Below the pieces are notes generated by a model. The model was given only the letters and a program-made list of their open reading frames with translations, did no database searches and was not told the origin of the DNA. A program made the position numbers and the translations under genes. From Sulfuriferula plumbiphila (GTDB lineage: Bacteria; Pseudomonadota; Gammaproteobacteria; Burkholderiales; Sulfuriferulaceae), in assembly GCF_009938015.1 (NCBI RefSeq), contig NZ_AP021884.1:851001-915000 (forward strand): 64,000 nt of DNA, read 5' to 3'. Of this stretch, positions 47,831 to 57,111 are shown piece after piece (the first letter of the stretch is position 1; each line of letters opens with the position of its first letter).

Positions 47831-48223
47831 CTAACCGCCCATGCCACCGCCAGCGAAGTATCCAAGTTTTCGCTGGTCTTCTTCCGTACACGCGTTGTTT
47901 AGGCACAAAAAAGCCGTGCCGTCTTTTTCGGAAATACTACTGAGATTTAAATCAGGTTCCTCGAAGTCGGCAGCCTCCAAGAAAATGAAGTGAAATGCAT
48001 CACCGATCTTCAGTTCCAGTTTTCCCTCGTGGCTATCTGCGTATTCGTGCCAGCGGTCGCTGGTTCCACCCGGAATCTCGGGGCCGTACTTCCTGGTCTG
48101 GTCATCTTTCCAGGCGATAATAACGGGGTCAGTAAGCATTTCATTGGCTTTACAAACGGCCTGCCGCCGGGCTTCCGCAAAATTGGCCGAAGCGTGGTTA
48201 ACCGGCATCGTGACTGTTTCCAT
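47831..48223 (-). CDS. Uncharacterised small soluble protein
   Basis: A 130-residue acidic protein, ETVTMPVNHASANFAEARRQ, then DPVIIAWKDDQTRKYGPEIP and HFIFLEAADFEEPDLNLSSI. It ends in a Gly-rich tail with FAGGGMGG after NNACTEEDQRKLG. It vaguely resembles the AF1514-type family, but I cannot confirm this. No signal peptide. AAGGAG sits 6 bases before the ATG at 48223, which supports this start over the longer frame to 48484. Probably a real gene. Confidence 0.6.
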   Translation of the reverse strand: METVTMPVNHASANFAEARRQAVCKANEMLTDPVIIAWKDDQTRKYGPEIPGGTSDRWHEYADSHEGKLELKIGDAFHFIFLEAADFEEPDLNLSSISEKDGTAFLCLNNACTEEDQRKLGYFAGGGMGG

Positions 48224-48550
48224 AACGTACTCCTTGGTGAAGTTGTGTGTGACTGCATCGAAACTCAGGTGCGCTGACTCTGCTCCATCTGACTGCCGCA
48301 GGAGAGTTTCTTCGTGTAGGTGGCATGGGGCAGCAGGTCGCGAATAAACCGTGAGTGAATGCAATTTAATCCCGTTAACACGCACAGTCTGTGTGGTGGC
48401 GTACAAAGTCACTTCGACATGGTTCAGCAAGAGGGGATAGCAGCGAGGTGGGCGCATTAGTGTGCGACCGTACAGAAACCGCAAAGCCTTTGGACTAATC
48501 TTCGTATTGGCCCAGGCTCAAGCACAATGATCAACTACAGGAGAGCGACC
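48224..48550. other. 327-bp intergenic region
   Basis: This is the divergent region between the small acidic protein gene and the DUF1328 gene. A reading frame continues upstream of the former but lacks start signals and family similarity. No hairpin or promoter stands out. Confidence 0.45.
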
Positions 48551-48724
48551 ATGTTGAAGTTGGCTATTATATTTTTCGTCATATCCCTTATTGCCGGTTT
48601 TTTCGGCTTTACAAATATTGCAGCGGGAGCAAAAGGCATAGCCAAAGTCCTGTTTTTCATTGCGCTCATTATTTTCTTGATTGTATTGGTATTTGGCGTC
48701 TTGCTGGGCGTAATGGTTTTCTAA
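48551..48724 (+). CDS. DUF1328 (YtjA) small membrane protein
   Basis: A 57-residue two-helix membrane protein, [20 protein letters not shown] and then [20 protein letters not shown], the DUF1328 pattern. AGGAG precedes the ATG at 48551 by 7 bases; an earlier frame start at 48527 has no site. Function unknown; often stress-induced. Confidence 0.9.
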   Translation: MLKLAIIFFVISLIAGFFGFTNIAAGAKGIAKVLFFIALIIFLIVLVFGVLLGVMVF

Positions 48725-48806
48725 AAATATCAAGGACCATGGACGATGCGCCCCTACATCGGGCGCGTTTGCAAAATAAACGCCCAGGCCGCCAATCGGG
48801 CGCCGG

Positions 48807-49838
48807 CTATGGGGCCGGGTTGGGATAATGTGTATGATTGGCCTGAATTTTCCCGAACAGATCGGCATTCACTTCCACTTCGACGCTATCCAGATTTTGT
48901 TGCAACTGCGCCATCGTGGTGGCACCGATAATGGTGCTGGTCACAAACCAGCGGCTGCGCACGAATGCCAGCGCCAGCGCAGCCGGGTGCAGGTTCGCTT
49001 GTTTGGCAAGCGCAACGTAGGCCGCCACCGCTTCCGGCACCATGGGCTTGTCATAGCGCTGGCCGAAGCCGGGGAACCGGGTCATGCGTCCGGCGTCAGC
49101 GCCGCCGATGTATTTCCCCGTGAGTGTGCCGAAGCCCAGCGGGCTATACGCCAGCAGTCCTAGCTGTTCGCGATGGCAGGTTTCCGCAAGCCCGTACTCG
49201 AATACCCGGTTAATCAGATTGTAGGCGTTCTGGATCGACACCACGCGCGGCAGTCCGGCTGTTTCAGCCGCGCGGGTGAACTGGCACACGCCCCAGGGCG
49301 TCTCGTTGCTCAAGCCGACGTGGCGTATCTTGCCGGCCTGGATCAAATCCGCGAACGCGCCCAGTTGTTCGACGATCGGGGTGGCGTCGCGCTCCTTGCC
49401 GGGGTCATACTCACTCTGGCCGAACGTGGGCACATTGCGGTCTGGCCAGTGAATTTGATACAGGTCGATGTAGTCGGTTTTCAGACGCGTGAGGCTGCTG
49501 TCTATGGCCATCTTGATTTGTTTCGACGTGATGCGCGGCCCGCCGCGTATCCATTCGAGGCCGCGCCCCGGGCCGGTGATCTTGGTCGCAACAATGAGTT
49601 TGTCGCGTGACTGCTTGCCGAGCCAGCGCCCGACGTAATCCTCGGTGCGCCCCTGGGTTTCGGCACGCGGCGGCACCGGGTACATCTCCGCCACGTCGAT
49701 AAAATTCACGCCCCGCGCGACAGCGTAATCCAGCTGCCGGACGGCGTCCTCCGGACTGTTCTGCTCGCCAAAGGTCATGGTGCCGAGCGCAATCTCCGAC
49801 ACCCTCAGATCGCTGCTGCCTAGTTGCCGATACTTCAT
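48807..49838 (-). CDS. Aldo/keto reductase, Tas type
   Basis: A 343-residue NADPH-dependent (alpha/beta)8 oxidoreductase of the Tas group. It opens KYRQLGSSDLRVSEIALGTM. The catalytic D-Y-K-H residues are in NFIDVAEMYPVPPRAETQGR (D and Y), the Lys in KLIVATKITGPGRG, and the His in DLYQIHWPDRNVPTFG. The NADP-binding end is FVTSTIIGATTMAQL. Start at 49838 from family alignment and a GGAACC-like weak site. It sits 16 bp after the methyltransferase gene, so they may be co-transcribed. Confidence 0.92.
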   Translation of the reverse strand: MKYRQLGSSDLRVSEIALGTMTFGEQNSPEDAVRQLDYAVARGVNFIDVAEMYPVPPRAETQGRTEDYVGRWLGKQSRDKLIVATKITGPGRGLEWIRGGPRITSKQIKMAIDSSLTRLKTDYIDLYQIHWPDRNVPTFGQSEYDPGKERDATPIVEQLGAFADLIQAGKIRHVGLSNETPWGVCQFTRAAETAGLPRVVSIQNAYNLINRVFEYGLAETCHREQLGLLAYSPLGFGTLTGKYIGGADAGRMTRFPGFGQRYDKPMVPEAVAAYVALAKQANLHPAALALAFVRSRWFVTSTIIGATTMAQLQQNLDSVEVEVNADLFGKIQANHTHYPNPAP

Positions 49839-49854
49839 GCCGGGTTCCTTGTTT

Positions 49855-50604
49855 TCACAGGGGTGTTTTACGTAGCAGATCGACCCGGATCGGATGCTGA
49901 AAATCGACACCCTGCGCTGCCATGTGGCGCATGAACGCGGCTCGAACCGCCTCATATACCTCGGGGGAAAGCTGGTGGTGCGTATGCGTGACCTTCAGGA
50001 CCTGTTCCTCGAACTGCTCAAAATCATCAAAGTGCGCGGGCGTATTGAAAAAGGTCTGGCTGACGAGTGCCAGCGTGCCGTCGTGCACAGCGCGTTGAAT
50101 GGCCGCAAAGGCAGCTTCGCGTACCGATTTCTCGTCATGGAACAGGCGCAGGATATCATTGAATTCGCCCGCGTAGACCGGCTCGGACAGGTACGCCAGC
50201 CCGCCGGGTTTCAGCACGCGGCGAATTTCCGCCAGCGCCAGATCCATCTTGTCCATGGGTACGTGGTGCAGTGATTTGAACATGAGGACGATGTCAAAGC
50301 TCGCGTCCGCCGCCGGGATCGCCTCCGCGCCGCCGAGACAAAAGCTGACATTGGGCAGGTCGCCGATCTGCAGGTTTTTTGCGTGCTGGATCTCATCCAC
50401 CTCCAGCGCAGTGATCGACGCTACCAGCCCCCCCTGTGCGATCGCACGGGTCTTTTCCGCCTTGCCGCAACCCAGCTCCAGAACGCGTGCGCCACTGAGT
50501 GGCAACAGGCTTTTCACGATCACGTATTCGTCGCAGACCCTGTCCGCTGAGGGATCCGAAATTCTCATCTCTGGCAATATTTTTTGCGCCAATGTTGTGC
50601 TCAT
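49855..50604 (-). CDS. Class I SAM-dependent methyltransferase
   Basis: A 249-residue methyltransferase. Motif I VLELGCGKAEKTRAIAQGG, then ASITALEVDEIQHAKNL, motif II ASFDIVLMFKSLHHVP and motif III LKPGGLAYLSEPVYAGEFND are clear. The C-terminal half (LSPEVYEAVRAAFMRHMAAQ) is helical and of unknown substrate specificity. The ATG at 50604 is chosen over the frame to 50709 because it fits the family and has AGAGGA upstream. The substrate cannot be inferred. Confidence 0.87.
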   Translation of the reverse strand: MSTTLAQKILPEMRISDPSADRVCDEYVIVKSLLPLSGARVLELGCGKAEKTRAIAQGGLVASITALEVDEIQHAKNLQIGDLPNVSFCLGGAEAIPAADASFDIVLMFKSLHHVPMDKMDLALAEIRRVLKPGGLAYLSEPVYAGEFNDILRLFHDEKSVREAAFAAIQRAVHDGTLALVSQTFFNTPAHFDDFEQFEEQVLKVTHTHHQLSPEVYEAVRAAFMRHMAAQGVDFQHPIRVDLLRKTPL

Positions 50605-50792
50605 TGATTGTCCTCTGTCTGGTTGTATCGTTGTGTTGATCCTGGAAAACAGTTTCCCGTGTTTGAGCCGTTTCCAGGGTGATTGATGCAATAGGTGCCT
50701 ATCGGTCAATGTTTCTCGGACACGCCAGGGCGCACAATGTTCAGGAAATGGATGGATTTATTTATTGTCAGAGCGCCGATTTTTAATCGGGT

Positions 50793-51992
50793 TCATGCAG
50801 CGCGCTGCTTGTGCAAATAAGCCATCCACACAATCCGCCCCAATATCAGAAACAGCAGCATGCCGCTCGCCAGGGCAATGGGTGACCACGACAGCATGGG
50901 CGAGATCACCCCCGCCACCAACGCGTTCAGCATGGTCTGGACAAACCCCTGCAATGAAGCCACCAAGCCGCGATTGGGCGGGAACAAATCCAGCGCCAGC
51001 ATTGTGATGCTGGGCATCGCCAGCGACATGCCGGTGCTGTACAGGGTGATTGGCAGCACCGCCCATGGCAACGACGGGCTGGAAGTCAGGTTATAGACGA
51101 GGTTCGCCCCGGCCGCGGTGAACAGCAGCAGATAGGCGTATTTCACCGTGGTATGGGATGACACGTGACCTGCCAGCCTGCCCGACAGGAATGCGCCCAG
51201 AATCACGCCCGAGATGGCCGGTATAAACAGCCAGGCAAACTGGCTCTCGCCCAGCTTCAGATGTTGAATGACAAACACTGGCGCCGAAGCGATATACAGG
51301 AAGAAGCCGGCAAAATGCAATGCCACCGCGCCAGATAGCAGCAAAAACACCGGATGGGTAAATACCATGCGGTAATTGCGCGCCAGCGGCCGGGGTGAGA
51401 ACGGCTGGCGCCCAACCGGCGGCAGTGTCTCCGGTAAATAACGCCAGCCCAGCGCAAACAGCAACGCGCCCAGCAGCGTCATGAAAACAAATACCGAATG
51501 CCAGCCAAACCCGGTTTGCAGCCAGCCCCCGATCACCGGTGCGATGGCAGGCGAAATACCGAAAATCATGGTTACCTGCGACATCAGCCGCTGCGCCTCA
51601 TGGCCGGCGTAGAGGTCGCGGATAATCGCCCGTCCCACCACCATGCCCGCGCCGGCGGAGAAGCCCTGCATGCCGCGAAAAAACAGCAGATGGTTGATGT
51701 CGTAAGAAAATACGCAGCCGATACAGGCCAGTACAAATGCCACCAATGACACCAGAATCACCGGCCTGCGCCCGAATGCATCCGACAGCGCGCCATGCAG
51801 CAGCAGCATCAGCGCAAACGCCAGCAGATACACGCTCAATGTCTGCTGGAGCTGAATCGGCGTGGCGTGCAGGCTTGCCCCCATGTCCGGGAACGAGGGC
51901 ATGTAAGTGTCAATCGAAAACGGACCCAGCGTCGCCAGTCCGGCGAGCAGCACGGTGAGGGCAAAACGGTGAGGTTTGAGGTGTGCGGTCAC
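50793..51992 (-). CDS. MFS drug exporter, Bcr/CflA family
   Basis: A 399-residue, 12-helix DHA1 exporter. It opens with LKPHRFALTVLLAGLATLGP, the family block FSIDTYMPSFPDMGASLHAT, motif A LSDAFGRRPVILV and motif C FGISPAIAPVIGGWLQ. Relatives export bicyclomycin, chloramphenicol, sulfonamides or cysteine. The GTG at 51992 is proposed because it is just after the DUF2288 stop (52004) and gives the family N-terminus; no strong ribosome site is seen, suggesting coupling to the upstream gene. Confidence 0.9.
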   Translation of the reverse strand: MTAHLKPHRFALTVLLAGLATLGPFSIDTYMPSFPDMGASLHATPIQLQQTLSVYLLAFALMLLLHGALSDAFGRRPVILVSLVAFVLACIGCVFSYDINHLLFFRGMQGFSAGAGMVVGRAIIRDLYAGHEAQRLMSQVTMIFGISPAIAPVIGGWLQTGFGWHSVFVFMTLLGALLFALGWRYLPETLPPVGRQPFSPRPLARNYRMVFTHPVFLLLSGAVALHFAGFFLYIASAPVFVIQHLKLGESQFAWLFIPAISGVILGAFLSGRLAGHVSSHTTVKYAYLLLFTAAGANLVYNLTSSPSLPWAVLPITLYSTGMSLAMPSITMLALDLFPPNRGLVASLQGFVQTMLNALVAGVISPMLSWSPIALASGMLLFLILGRIVWMAYLHKQRAA

Positions 51993-52003
51993 AGTGGGCG
52001 GGA

Positions 52004-52306
52004 TCAGTGCGCCCGCTCCTGCACCAGAATCCACGGCGCAACCACCACTGCCCACAATAAGGGACTGCGGCTGTGCCAGTCTGTGGCCGTCTTGTCGCTC
52101 AGTTTGATCACTTTGCCAGTGGCCATCCACGTCTGCACCGTGACGCTGTCGTCGCAGGCAATGTGCGCGGCGACATCGACCAGATCAAGATTGCTGTTCA
52201 CCTGGATAAGCACGCCTTTGGCAAAAAAGCGTTGCAGTTCCGCCCAGTCCACCTGGGCAGTTTCGGTATTGAGTTGGGCGCGCATGAGTTCGAATTGGTC
52301 GTGCAT
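52004..52306 (-). CDS. DUF2288 family protein
   Basis: A 100-residue DUF2288 protein: HDQFELMRAQLNTETAQVDW, ELQRFFAKGVLIQVNSNLDL, VDVAAHIACDDSVTVQTWMA and a C-terminal LLWAVVVAPWILVQE. Found mainly in proteobacteria; function unknown. It precedes the Bcr/CflA gene by 11 bp on the same strand, so the two probably form an operon. Confidence 0.88.
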   Translation of the reverse strand: MHDQFELMRAQLNTETAQVDWAELQRFFAKGVLIQVNSNLDLVDVAAHIACDDSVTVQTWMATGKVIKLSDKTATDWHSRSPLLWAVVVAPWILVQERAH

Positions 52307-52666
52307 GAAAGGATCGCTGGAATATGGTGGCTGATGCGTTGTTGGCGTCTTGAACTCCGGAGAGTTTGGGGAACGCTGTTTGACGCTATGTTAAAGCGCT
52401 TTCCAATGCTGGCGCCAGAGCAGAATTTGTGTGGCTTATGTTGACGTTTGTCGGTGCTAGCTGCGTGGAGGTCTGATTCTTGCTCATTAACGGTAGAGAG
52501 TGGGCATAATCTGCATGTAATGCTGGACTTATGAGTCCTGATTGAGCGGCACACAAAGATTGCGGCAGTGCGCGTATAAATACTCGACAAACATGACGAA
52601 ATTTCAATATTGTTAAAAACCGCCTTAACGCCATTAATTTTGGCCAGAAAAATTCAAACATACAAA
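52307..52666. other. 360-bp intergenic region
   Basis: This is the divergent region between DUF2288 and the diguanylate cyclase. A small palindrome GGACTTATGAGTCC lies near 52527. The last 100 bp before the cyclase gene are AT-rich (from 52570), a likely promoter zone. No gene is seen. Confidence 0.45.
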
Positions 52667-54307
52667 ATGCGTATATTTCGCCCCTCACTCAGAACCATGC
52701 TGATTTTGGCGTTCATCGTTATTTCAGTAACACCTGTTGCAGTCATGACCATCTGGCTGTATTCGGGTATTCAGAGCCGAGTGATGAAAGAAGCCCATGA
52801 CAAGAATCAATTATTGTCAGAAAACCTGGCAAATCCGGTTTATTTATACCTCAAGGCGGCGCAGAGAAATCTTAACCTGTTGGCAAATCTTCTGGAAAAA
52901 TCCAGGAATCAGGCTGCCATAGCTGAAACGATTGCTTCCCAGACTTACTTCGAAAATATTGTGCTGGTTTCGCCGGAAGGAACGGCTCAGGGCTTTGATG
53001 GCGACAGGGTCAAGTCTGAATACATGCATTTTCTTCAAACCAACCCTGTCATTCAGTCCATGGTATCCAGACAAGTTGCCGGAAATTCAGGCATGGTTCT
53101 AAATCCATTGACCGAAAGGCCTTCCCTGTTTTTTCTGCATCCTGTTGGAAAAAATATGCTGGTCGGGTCGTTGAGGCTCGAGCCTATCGAGAGTCTGGCA
53201 GAGGCGATCCATTTTGGCAAACTGGGGCACTGTGCGATTACAGATCAGTTTGGAAATATTGTTCATCATCCCAACTCCAAGTGGGTCAGTAGCGTCAAAA
53301 ACATATCAGGCTGGCCCATTGTGCAAACCGGCCTCCAGGGCAGGCGCGGCGTGATGACTTTTTACTCCCCTTTTATCAAGGCGGACATGATTGCCGGTTA
53401 CGCTGCCGTACCTGAATTCAACTGGGTTATTTTGACACCTCAACCGCTGTCGGAATTGACCGCTGAGGCGAAGACCCTGATTAATGGAAGCTTATTATTC
53501 GGCGCATTGGGTTTGGTCATCTCCGTGTCGTTGGCGATATTTCTGGCGAACTGGATTACCCAGCCCATCAATGCACTGGCAGAGGGTGTCAAACGCATAC
53601 GTAAAAATGATTATTCCGGGATATTCAGCCCGTTGGGAATGATAGCGCCACAGGAAATCGAGACACTGCGCAACCACAGTATCCACATGGTGGACAGTAT
53701 CAGAGAGGCTGTGGCTGCACGTGATGAACTTAATCACCAACTGGAAAACAGAGTCAGGCAGGCAACGCAGGAACTGACTGATGCCAATAAAAAACTGAGC
53801 AAACATGCCCACATCGATGAGCTGACAAATCTGAAAAACCGGCGTGCCCTGTGGGCGCAATTGTCAGACCTCAACCAGTCAGATCCTGAATCGTATCTGC
53901 CGATGCAGGTCATGTTGTTTGACGTGGATCAATTCAAGCAGATAAATGACAGTTACGGCCACGATGTGGGAGATTACGTCCTGACTCGGGTTGCGCGCGA
54001 AATTGAGAACCACACCCGGGATAAAGATTTTGTGGTGCGATATGGCGGCGACGAATTTCTTGTTGTCATGCCGGGTTGCACACCCGGCAATGCGTATCGC
54101 CGTGCAGAAGCAATTCGGGCATCAATTATGTCGTCGCCACTTATTGTAAACGGCCATACCATCCAGGTTACATTGAGCATCGGGATTGCGGATCAGACAT
54201 CAACAGACGCCGCCACTGACTTTTCAGAGATGCTCAAGGCCGCAGATAAAGCGATGTATCAATCCAAAGAAGGCGGCCGAAACCGTGTTTCTTTTAAAAA
54301 GATATGA
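52667..54307 (+). CDS. Cache-HAMP-GGDEF diguanylate cyclase
   Basis: A 546-residue membrane sensor. Helix 1 (TMLILAFIVISVTPVAVMTI) is followed by a periplasmic Cache-type domain (about 45-270), helix 2 (LFGALGLVISVSLAIFLANW), a HAMP domain (ITQPINALAEGVKRIRKNDY) and a coiled coil. A complete GGDEF domain ends it. The active site GGDEF is at 460-464. The inhibitory I-site RDKD is at 451-454, exactly five residues upstream. It therefore should make cyclic di-GMP under product feedback in response to a periplasmic signal. The ATG at 52667 is preferred to a TTG at 52610. Confidence 0.94.
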   Translation: MRIFRPSLRTMLILAFIVISVTPVAVMTIWLYSGIQSRVMKEAHDKNQLLSENLANPVYLYLKAAQRNLNLLANLLEKSRNQAAIAETIASQTYFENIVLVSPEGTAQGFDGDRVKSEYMHFLQTNPVIQSMVSRQVAGNSGMVLNPLTERPSLFFLHPVGKNMLVGSLRLEPIESLAEAIHFGKLGHCAITDQFGNIVHHPNSKWVSSVKNISGWPIVQTGLQGRRGVMTFYSPFIKADMIAGYAAVPEFNWVILTPQPLSELTAEAKTLINGSLLFGALGLVISVSLAIFLANWITQPINALAEGVKRIRKNDYSGIFSPLGMIAPQEIETLRNHSIHMVDSIREAVAARDELNHQLENRVRQATQELTDANKKLSKHAHIDELTNLKNRRALWAQLSDLNQSDPESYLPMQVMLFDVDQFKQINDSYGHDVGDYVLTRVAREIENHTRDKDFVVRYGGDEFLVVMPGCTPGNAYRRAEAIRASIMSSPLIVNGHTIQVTLSIGIADQTSTDAATDFSEMLKAADKAMYQSKEGGRNRVSFKKI

Positions 54308-54370
54308 ATTCATGATGCCAAATCCAGCCAAATTAGAAACATAATAGGCTGAAATTATTATGAAAAAACA

Positions 54371-55073
54371 ATGCTTGGCCTAAGAACAAGGCTGATGCTT
54401 GTCGTAGTCATCGGGCTGCTCATCGGGGTCAGCATTCTCGGATTCTTTAAATTACACCAGGACAGGCAGAATATTGACCAGGCTGCAAACAGCTCTGGTC
54501 AAGAGCGTATTGCGCTGATTGCAAAATCGCTCTCCAATTTACTGGCAGGCTACGATTACACCAACATGGAGTCACTTGCTGACAGTATTGTGTGCAGCAC
54601 CGGATGTGCGGATACTCAGGATTATCAATCGGAATGGAAAAATCGTCGTTGAACGCACGAACAAAATTCTTGGCCAGGAAGGTCAGAGTCTGTCTTTTAC
54701 GGCGCCTGTCATCTTTGGTACGGAAACAATTGGCAGCGCCAAAGCGGTTCTGCTGGGTGATTTTGATGGTGGCATCATGAAAGACACCATTTATGAGAAA
54801 TTCGCACCGCAGGGTCTGCGCGTTGTGTATACCTCTCCATCCCTCGCTTCCTATGTTTTCGTGGTGAACGGTGAGCTTGATGCTGCAACGCAGACTAAAT
54901 TGAAAGACGCGTTCATGGCGCTCAACCAGCCGACGCCTGAAGCTGTATCCATATTAAAAACGCTGGATCAGGGTTATGACGGTTTTCAGCCGTCAACCGA
55001 CAAGGACTATGACCGAGAGCGCAAATTGATTGCGCGTGTCAAAAAAGAGAACATGCAAATGCAGTTCAGGTAA
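54371..55073 (+). pseudogene. Frameshifted chimera: Cache-type sensor N-terminus fused to a PhnD-like binding-protein C-terminus
   Basis: The first part (54371 to about 54595) encodes a membrane helix and sensor start (RTRLMLVVVIGLLIGVSILG, RIALIAKSLSNLLAGYDYTN). The frame then shifts; in the new frame PDVRILRIINRNGKIVVERT continues the sensor domain. At about 54740 the sequence changes to AVLLGDFDGGIMKDTIYEKF, then LRVVYTSPSLASYVFVVNGE and DQGYDGFQPSTDKDYDRERK, the C-terminal third of PhnD-type phosphate/phosphonate-binding proteins. Both a deletion fusion and a frameshift are present, so it is probably dead. It follows the cyclase gene by 63 bp. Confidence 0.75.
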
Positions 55074-55099
55074 TTAACCAGCCGCGCAGAAAAGGGAAA

Positions 55100-55130
55100 G
55101 GGGTTGGATAATTCATCCAACCCCTTTTTT
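55100..55130 (+). terminator. Rho-independent terminator
   Basis: GGGGTTGGAT-AATTC-ATCCAACCCC followed by TTTTTT: a perfect 10-bp stem with a T-tract. It ends plus-strand transcription of the cyclase region just before the tRNA-Arg gene. Confidence 0.95.
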
Positions 55131-55132
55131 GC

Positions 55133-55208
55133 TGGTGCCCCCGACACGAATCGAACGTGTGACCCTTCCCTTAGGAGGGGAATGCTCTATCCACTGAGCT
55201 ACGGGGGC
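55133..55208 (-). tRNA. tRNA-Arg (anticodon CCT)
   Basis: A 76-nt tRNA with encoded CCA (55133-55135). Acceptor GCCCCCG pairs with CGGGGGC. The D-arm is GCTCAGTGGATAGAGC. The anticodon stem-loop is TTCCCCTCCTAAGGGAA with anticodon CCT. The T-arm is CACACGTTCGATTCGTGTC-like. It decodes AGG arginine codons. Confidence 0.97.
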
Positions 55209-55263
55209 AGGGCTGCCATTCTAGCTTATTATATCGCTTCAAATAAGCTGCCAAGAGACTGCC

Positions 55264-56454
55264 ATGCCCCTCCCGCGCCTGCCCCGCACCGTCATCGTCC
55301 TCAGCTTCGTGAGTTTTTTCAACGATCTGGCTTCGGAAATGGTGGTGCCGCTGATCCCCATTCTGCTGGCCACGGTGCTCGCGGCCGGGCCGGTGGCACT
55401 GGGGCTGATCGAGGGCGTGGCAGATGCGGTAGCGGCCTTGCTCAAGCTGTGGTCGGGGCGGCGCTCGGACCTGCTGGGCGGACGGCGCAAGGGGCTGGCG
55501 CTGGCGGGCTATGCGTTGTCCAACAGCGCCCGGCCATTGCTGGGAGTGGCCGGGAGTTGGCCGGTATTGCTCGCATTGCGCAGCCTGGATCGGGTAGGCA
55601 AGGGGCTGCGCAGCGCGCCGCGCGATGCGCTGGTGGCGGATGCCGCAGCGCCAGAAATCCGGGGCCTGGCATTTGGTTTTCACCGTGCGCTGGATAATGC
55701 CGGTGCGGTGGGCGGCAGCCTGATTGCGGCAGCGGTATTGGCGTGGTCGGGCATGTCGCTCACGCAGGTGATTCTATGGTCGGCAGTGCCGGGTACAATG
55801 GGGGTGTTGCTGATTGCGTTTGGCGTGGGCGAAAAACCGCGGCCTGCCATTGCCGCACCGCCCCCGGTGCTGCCGCCATTGCCCTGGTCGGTGCTGGCGG
55901 CGCCGCTGCAGCGCTATCTGCTGGTATTGATGCTGTTCACCTTCGCGCGTGCTTCCGAGACATTTATCGTGCTGCGCGGGCACGAACTGGGCATGAGCGT
56001 GGTCGAACTGCTGCTGCTGTGGGCGGCGCTGAATCTGGCCAAGGCGCTGACTTCCACACGCGGCGGGGTGCTGGCGGACAAGCTTGGCAAAGAGCCGCTG
56101 ATATTGTTTGGCTGGGCCGCGTTTGGCGTGAGTTTTCTGCTGCTGGGGTGGGTGGCGCATAGTGTCTGGCTGTGGGTGGTAGCCATCATCTATGGCCTCA
56201 CCACCGGTTTTGCCGAAGGCCCGGAGCGCGCGCTGATCAGCGACTTCGCCGGGGAGGAGACGCGCGGCACCGCGTTCGGCTGGTATCATCTGATGACCGG
56301 CGTGGCGGCGATTCCGGCGGGACTCGCGTTTGGTTTGATCTGGCAGTTGCAGTCTGCGGAATGGGCGTTCCGTTACGCCGGCGTGCTGGCGCTGGCCGCC
56401 GCGCTGTCGATGCATTTTTGGGCGTGGCCCGCAAAACTGAGAGGCAACTCATGA
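55264..56454 (+). CDS. MFS transporter
   Basis: A 396-residue, 12-helix major facilitator. Motif A-like loop WSGRRSDLLGGRRKGLALAG, the block RSLDRVGKGLRSAPRDALVA with GLAFGFHRALDNAGAVGG, and the second half with FAEGPERALISDFAGEETRG are shared with a bacterial MFS group of unknown substrate often found in beta- and gammaproteobacteria. It starts 55 bp after the tRNA-Arg end and overlaps the following peroxiredoxin by 4 bases. Confidence 0.88.
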   Translation: MPLPRLPRTVIVLSFVSFFNDLASEMVVPLIPILLATVLAAGPVALGLIEGVADAVAALLKLWSGRRSDLLGGRRKGLALAGYALSNSARPLLGVAGSWPVLLALRSLDRVGKGLRSAPRDALVADAAAPEIRGLAFGFHRALDNAGAVGGSLIAAAVLAWSGMSLTQVILWSAVPGTMGVLLIAFGVGEKPRPAIAAPPPVLPPLPWSVLAAPLQRYLLVLMLFTFARASETFIVLRGHELGMSVVELLLLWAALNLAKALTSTRGGVLADKLGKEPLILFGWAAFGVSFLLLGWVAHSVWLWVVAIIYGLTTGFAEGPERALISDFAGEETRGTAFGWYHLMTGVAAIPAGLAFGLIWQLQSAEWAFRYAGVLALAAALSMHFWAWPAKLRGNS

Positions 56455-57002
56455 AGTTCATTATCCTGTTTATCGCCATGATCGCCGCGCTGGCTTTGAT
56501 CTGGATGCGTTCGAGCCACGCCGCAGCCCTACCTCAGGCGGGGCAACCGGCGCCGGATTTCAGCCTGATCGACCAGAACGGCAAGCTGCAGAATCTGGCG
56601 GATTATCGCGGCAAGTGGCTGGTGCTGTATTTCTACCCCAAAGATGAAACCCCAGCATGCACCACAGAAGCGTGCGCGTTTCGTGACGATATTCTGAAAA
56701 TCCGCAAGCTCGGTGCAGAAGTGGTCGGGGTGAGCATAGACGACGCCAGCCGCCACGCCGAATTCGCCAAAAAACACGGCCTGCCGTTCCCGCTGCTGGC
56801 AGACAAGGAGGGCGTGGTGGCAGCGCGTTACGGTTCGGTGATGAATCTGCTGGTAATGAAACTGGCCAAACGCAATACTTTCATCATCGACCCGCAGGGC
56901 AGGATTGCCAAGGTCTATGCCGGTGCCGACGCCGGCCGCAACTCCGAACAGGTGATTGCCGATCTGCCCAGGCTCGAGGCAGCGCGTGCGGATGCGCGTT
57001 GA
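56451..57002 (+). CDS. Membrane-anchored or exported Bcp-type peroxiredoxin
   Basis: A 183-residue peroxiredoxin with an N-terminal hydrophobic helix (FIILFIAMIAALALIWM), so it is periplasmic, either anchored or released. The active site YFYPKDETPACTTEACAFRD has both C70 and C75, the peroxidatic/resolving pair as in E. coli Bcp. It continues with GVSIDDASRHAEFAKKHGLP and NTFIIDPQGRIAKVYAG. It is coupled to the MFS gene by a 4-base overlap (ATGA). Of the three Bcp proteins here it is the only one with the C-x4-C pair. Confidence 0.92.
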   Translation: MKFIILFIAMIAALALIWMRSSHAAALPQAGQPAPDFSLIDQNGKLQNLADYRGKWLVLYFYPKDETPACTTEACAFRDDILKIRKLGAEVVGVSIDDASRHAEFAKKHGLPFPLLADKEGVVAARYGSVMNLLVMKLAKRNTFIIDPQGRIAKVYAGADAGRNSEQVIADLPRLEAARADAR

Positions 57003-57111
57003 GCCTTCCCTGACCTTCTCCATCGGCACTGCTGTCAACAAAATCCTGCAATCGCAAAGGTCAACTATATTTGAACCTGCAGGTATTGATTTATCTGACC
57101 TGGAGGCGAGT

